From: Verrucomicrobiales bacterium
GTDB taxonomy: Bacteria; Verrucomicrobiota; Verrucomicrobiia; Verrucomicrobiales; DEV007
Length of the DNA: 9,691 nt
Direction of reading: 5' to 3'
NCBI GenBank assembly: GCA_013003335.1
Contig: JABDJT010000424.1
Span: 1 to 9,691 of the forward strand
How positions within the stretch are numbered: position 1 is the first letter of the stretch; each line of letters starts with the position of its first letter. A model generated the notes under the pieces. That model saw only the letters and a program-made list of their open reading frames with translations, did no database searches and was not told where the DNA came from. This document shows, piece by piece, positions 6,953 to 9,691 of the stretch. The position numbers and the translations under genes are program-made.

Positions 6953-7501
6953 ATGATTTTTGCCGCCGTCAAAGACTGGTTCGACTGGTTCCCCGCCGAG
7001 GCTGCGGGCGATACGGCGAAGTGGATTCTCGTGATCACGCTGATCGTCGTCGGCTTCGTCGGGTCGTTTCTACCAATCGTTCCCGGCGCGTTCCTGCTCT
7101 GGCTTGGGGCGGTGCTGCACTATTTCCTGTTCGGCATGCAGGACAGCGGATTGTCCTGGCAGGGGCTGGTCGTGATTTCGCTCTTATTGATCGTCTCGCT
7201 GGTGATCGACTGGCTCAGCGGCGCACTCGGCGCGAAATGGTTTGGCTCCAGCAAATGGGGCATGCTCGGTGCGTTTGTCGGCGCCATTGTCGGCCTGTTT
7301 TTCAGCCTGCCCGGCCTGATTCTCGGGCCGATCATCGGGGTTTTCGTGTTCGAAATGTACGTCGCCAAAAAAGAGATGAAGGACGCTTCGAATTCCACCA
7401 TCGGCACTGTCGTCGGCGGTCTGGCCGGCCTGATCGCCCGCGCGATCGTCTCGGTGATCATGCTGGTGTGGTATCTGGCGGACGTATTTGTTTTTCAGTA
7501 G
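6953..7501 (+). CDS. DUF456 family integral membrane protein
   Basis: A 182-residue DUF456 membrane protein of unknown function. Hydrophobic segments lie at about residues 23-45, 49-62, 70-90, 98-128 and 150-178. The family core is clear: SFLPIVPGAFLLWLGA near 39-54, then DWLSGALGAKWFGSSKWGMLGAFVGAIVGLF near 83-113, followed by the glycine-rich PGLILGPIIGVFVFE. The Gly-xxx-Gly helices suggest tight packing of membrane segments. Length fits the family. No Shine-Dalgarno sequence precedes ATG 6953. The 78-base gap upstream contains only a short TTTCG/CGAAA hairpin and no convincing promoter, so transcription with the nitroreductase is possible. Nothing in the neighbourhood points to a specific role. 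Confidence 0.88.
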   Translation: MIFAAVKDWFDWFPAEAAGDTAKWILVITLIVVGFVGSFLPIVPGAFLLWLGAVLHYFLFGMQDSGLSWQGLVVISLLLIVSLVIDWLSGALGAKWFGSSKWGMLGAFVGAIVGLFFSLPGLILGPIIGVFVFEMYVAKKEMKDASNSTIGTVVGGLAGLIARAIVSVIMLVWYLADVFVFQ

Positions 7502-7549
7502 TCTGAGCGTGCTGACACACAACAAGCAGAAAACGTTGAACGGCAACGA

Positions 7550-7577
7550 TTGGCTGTCCGCGAGATTGGAGTATAAT
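7550..7577 (+). promoter_or_regulatory. Predicted sigma-70 type promoter for queH
   Basis: A perfect TATAAT at 7572-7577 is preceded, after a 16-base spacer, by TTGGCT at 7550-7555, which matches four of six consensus -35 positions. Transcription would start near 7583-7585, about 10 bases before the queH ATG, giving a very short leader. No Shine-Dalgarno sequence is visible, which fits leaderless-like initiation. It lies in the 93-base gap after the DUF456 gene, the expected place for a queH promoter. Confidence 0.45.
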
Positions 7578-7594
7578 GCATATCGTCGAAAAAC

Positions 7595-8359
7595 ATGAGC
7601 AGCGAAACCGACAAATCCAAGTCATGGAATCGGAAGGACGATCCGGCGCGGTTTTCCGTGGAGAATTTCGACCGGCCCGTTCTCGGAACACCGAACAACG
7701 CAGACCGGATTTTCCTGCACTCCTGTTGTGCACCCTGCGCGGCGGAAATCATGGACGCGCTGGCGGCTTCGAAAATTGAAACGACGATCTTTTTCTACAA
7801 CCCGAACATCCACCCCCGCGACGAATACGAATTGCGGAAGCAGGAAAACATTCGCTACGCGGAAAAGCTGGGCATGGGTTTCATCGACGGCGATTACAAT
7901 GTCCGGGATTGGTTTGACCGTACCAAAGGTCAGGAATGGGAGCCCGAACGCGGTGCGCGCTGCACGACTTGCTTCGATATGCGATTTGAAGTCACCGCCG
8001 ATGAAGCGGCCAAGCGCGGGTTCAACCTGATTTCCAGCACGCTCGGGATTTCCCGGTGGAAAAACATGGAGCAGATCAATGGCAGCGGAGTCCGCGCAGC
8101 GAACCGGCATGACGGGATGGAATACTGGACCTTCAACTGGCGGAAGCAGGGCGGCAGCCAGCGAATGATCGAGATTTCCAAGGCCGAGGAATTCTACCAG
8201 CAGGAATACTGCGGCTGCGTCTACAGCCTGCGCGACACCAACGCCTGGCGCGAGGAAAACGATCGCCCGAAGGTGAAACGGCTCGTCAAATATTACGGGC
8301 GCGACGCCATCGTAGAAGACAACGACGAAAGAGAAGCCGCCACGAGTGAACAGGGTTGA
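7595..8359 (+). CDS. queH: Epoxyqueuosine reductase QueH (DUF208)
   Basis: QueH catalyses the last step of queuosine synthesis, reducing epoxyqueuosine to queuosine at the wobble base of tRNAs for Tyr, His, Asn and Asp; it replaces the unrelated cobalamin-dependent QueG. Diagnostic motifs are LHSCCAPCA (41-49, with C44, C45, C48), FFYNPNIHPRDEYELRKQE (66-84), the CTTC pair C123/C126 in ARCTTCFDMRF, SSTLGISRWKN (148-157) and EYCGCVYSL (204-212). The CC and CxxC cysteines are those associated with the [4Fe-4S] cluster in characterised QueH. At 254 residues it is longer than the common form of about 180-210, with roughly 35 extra residues at the N-terminus and a charged C-terminal tail. The tail's last codons (Glu-Gln-Gly-stop) lie in palindromic repeat copy C. 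No other queuosine genes are in the window. Confidence 0.93.
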   Translation: MSSETDKSKSWNRKDDPARFSVENFDRPVLGTPNNADRIFLHSCCAPCAAEIMDALAASKIETTIFFYNPNIHPRDEYELRKQENIRYAEKLGMGFIDGDYNVRDWFDRTKGQEWEPERGARCTTCFDMRFEVTADEAAKRGFNLISSTLGISRWKNMEQINGSGVRAANRHDGMEYWTFNWRKQGGSQRMIEISKAEEFYQQEYCGCVYSLRDTNAWREENDRPKVKRLVKYYGRDAIVEDNDEREAATSEQG

Positions 8360-8385
8360 TTCGGCAAACGAACCCTGTTGGTTCG
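8343..8385 (+). repeat. Palindromic repeat copy C (full), overlapping the queH stop codon
   Basis: The outer stem is AACAGGG (8349-8355) with CCCTGTT (8373-8379). CGA (8343-8345) and TCG (8383-8385) extend it through two G-U wobbles and one G/G mismatch. A left bulge TTGA (8356-8359), an inner stem TTCG/CGAA (8360-8363/8369-8372) and the loop GCAAA follow the plan of copy B. The inner-stem third position is C-G here but G-C in copy B. The bulge contains the TGA stop of queH (8357-8359). No T-tract follows. Confidence 0.8.
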
Positions 8386-8449
8386 TATTGCATTTCCCCT
8401 TGCGGGATGGAAGCCGAGCGCGTTTCTTTGCGGCCCTAAAAATCAGCCC

Positions 8450-9691
8450 ATGAGCGATTCCGACGACAAGAAAAACGCCGCCCTAATGGAGAAAATTGTG
8501 AGCCTGTGCAAAAAGCGCGGCTTCATTTTCCAGTCCGCCGAAATCTATGGCGGCCTAAACGGCTGCTGGGACTACGGTCCGCTCGGTGCGGAATTGAAAC
8601 GGAATCTGAAGGATTACTGGTGGCGGAAAAATGTGCAGGAACGGGATGATGTCCTCGGACTGGACGGTTCGATTTTGAATCACCAGGCTATGCTCACCGC
8701 GTCCGGCCACGTCGGCGGTTTTTCCGATCCGATGTGCGACTGCCTGTTGACCAAAGCCCGTCTCCGGGCCGATCAGATCGAGCCGCAATCCGGCACGGTT
8801 TACTGGTTTACCGGCGCGACCCACGAGGAAACCGATTGGTCGCTCGAGAAGGATTACGCTGTTTTGCTGCAGGAAAATCAGGACGCAAACAAAGCCCGGA
8901 AAACAGCGCGGCAATATTACGCCCAGTTTTTGAAAGACGGCCAAATCTCGCCAAAGAAGCTGGAACTCCAGGGCGAGCGGACGGAGGAAGTGACCGATTC
9001 AACGCAGTTCAATCCCGAAAACGGATCGCTTTTGACTGAGGCCCGCGAGTTCAATCTGATGTTCAAAACACAGATGGGCGCTTCGTCCGCGGAAGACGAT
9101 CCGAACGCGGTGGCCTACCTTCGGCCCGAGACGGCGCAGTCGATTTTCGTTCAGTTCAAAAACGTGCTCGACTCGAATCGGATCAAGCTGCCCTTCGGGA
9201 TCGCCCAGGTGGGAAAATCGTTCCGCAACGAGATTAATCCGCGGAATTACACCTTTCGCTCCCGCGAATTTGAGCAGATGGAAGTGGAATATTTTTGCCG
9301 GGAGGAAGACGGACTGCGCCTGACCGACGAATGGCTGGAGGCACGGCTCAAGTTTTACGAGGGAATCGGTATCCCGCGCGAAAAGCTGCACATCCTCGAC
9401 GTGCCGGACGGCGAGCGGGCACATTATTCGAAGAAGACCTACGACATCGAATACGAATTCCCCTTCGGCATCCAGGAACTGGAAGGGGTGGCCTACCGGA
9501 CAGACTACGACCTTTCCAAGCACAAGGAACATTCCAAAAAGCCGATCGAATATGTCGATCAGGAAGCCGGCGAAAAATTCATCCCCCACGTCGTTGAACC
9601 GAGTGCCGGCTGCGATCGCACCATCCTGGCACTGATCTGCGAGGCCTACGACGAGGAAACCGTCACGAACGAAAAGGGGAAGGAAGAGACC
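8450..9691 (+). CDS. glyS: Glycyl-tRNA synthetase, dimeric type, 5' part (3' truncated)
   Basis: A class II glycyl-tRNA synthetase of the homodimeric type, charging tRNA-Gly with glycine. The frame is open from ATG 8450 to the window edge (414 codons, no stop), so the C-terminus is missing. Visible elements are the motif-1 region EIYGGLNGCWDYGPLG (31-46), SGHVGGFSDPM (85-95), LRPETAQSIF (224-233), motif 2 SFRNEINPRNYTFRSREFEQ (257-276), the glycine-pocket region ELEGVAYRTDYDLSKH (343-358) and the start of motif 3, EPSAGCDR (383-390). The remaining catalytic helix and the anticodon-binding domain lie beyond the edge. The CxxC-type zinc cysteines found in Bacillus-type enzymes between 95 and 200 are absent, and that segment carries an insertion of roughly 60 residues. 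No Shine-Dalgarno sequence precedes the start. The symbol could equally be glyQS. Confidence 0.93.
   Translation, partial: MSDSDDKKNAALMEKIVSLCKKRGFIFQSAEIYGGLNGCWDYGPLGAELKRNLKDYWWRKNVQERDDVLGLDGSILNHQAMLTASGHVGGFSDPMCDCLLTKARLRADQIEPQSGTVYWFTGATHEETDWSLEKDYAVLLQENQDANKARKTARQYYAQFLKDGQISPKKLELQGERTEEVTDSTQFNPENGSLLTEAREFNLMFKTQMGASSAEDDPNAVAYLRPETAQSIFVQFKNVLDSNRIKLPFGIAQVGKSFRNEINPRNYTFRSREFEQMEVEYFCREEDGLRLTDEWLEARLKFYEGIGIPREKLHILDVPDGERAHYSKKTYDIEYEFPFGIQELEGVAYRTDYDLSKHKEHSKKPIEYVDQEAGEKFIPHVVEPSAGCDRTILALICEAYDEETVTNEKGKEET

Noticed and set aside
1..9691. tRNA, rRNA, CRISPR arrays, insertion sequences, prophage or toxin-antitoxin genes
   Set aside because: None was visible; the gaps are short and hold only the hairpins and promoter described.

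Overview
The window looks like an ordinary chromosomal stretch of a moderately GC-rich bacterium of the Planctomycetes-Verrucomicrobia-Chlamydiae superphylum, most likely Verrucomicrobiota. The main clue is the adjacent pair of a planctomycete-type multidomain cytochrome c protein (DUF1587/1595/1592/1588/1585) and a Tat-exported DUF1552 protein, both typical of that superphylum. Few starts have a good Shine-Dalgarno sequence. The housekeeping proteins (YbeY, ClpS, GlyRS, QueH) are of a kind consistent with this. All genes run on the + strand.

Layout. Bases 1-1930 hold the 3' end of a PgpH/7TM-HD cyclic-di-AMP phosphodiesterase, then ybeY, then an unrecognised 206-residue protein, tightly packed as a probable operon. 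clpS follows (1970-2257). Bases 2367-6143 hold the DUF1592-class cytochrome c gene, interrupted by one in-frame TAA at 3363-3365, and the DUF1552 gene 12 bases behind it. A YdjA-like nitroreductase (6221-6874), a DUF456 membrane protein (6953-7501) and queH, an epoxyqueuosine reductase for tRNA queuosine (7595-8359), come next. A dimeric-type glycyl-tRNA synthetase starts at 8450 and runs off the right edge.

The most unusual signal is a small family of imperfect palindromes in three gaps, all in the same orientation: 2284-2310, 6152-6193 and 8343-8385. The two full copies share outer arms AACAGGG/CCCTGTT, a 4-base left-side bulge and an inner 4-bp stem in which a G-C pair in one copy is a C-G pair in the other, plus a conserved tail GTTGGWTCG. 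The third copy is collapsed to AACAG/CTGTT with the same tail. Each copy lies just downstream of a stop codon (clpS, the DUF1552 gene, queH), and the queH copy supplies that gene's stop codon. They could be REP-like mobile palindromes or 3'-end mRNA structures.

No RNA genes, CRISPR arrays, insertion sequences or prophage genes were seen. No gene-free stretch exceeds about 110 bases.
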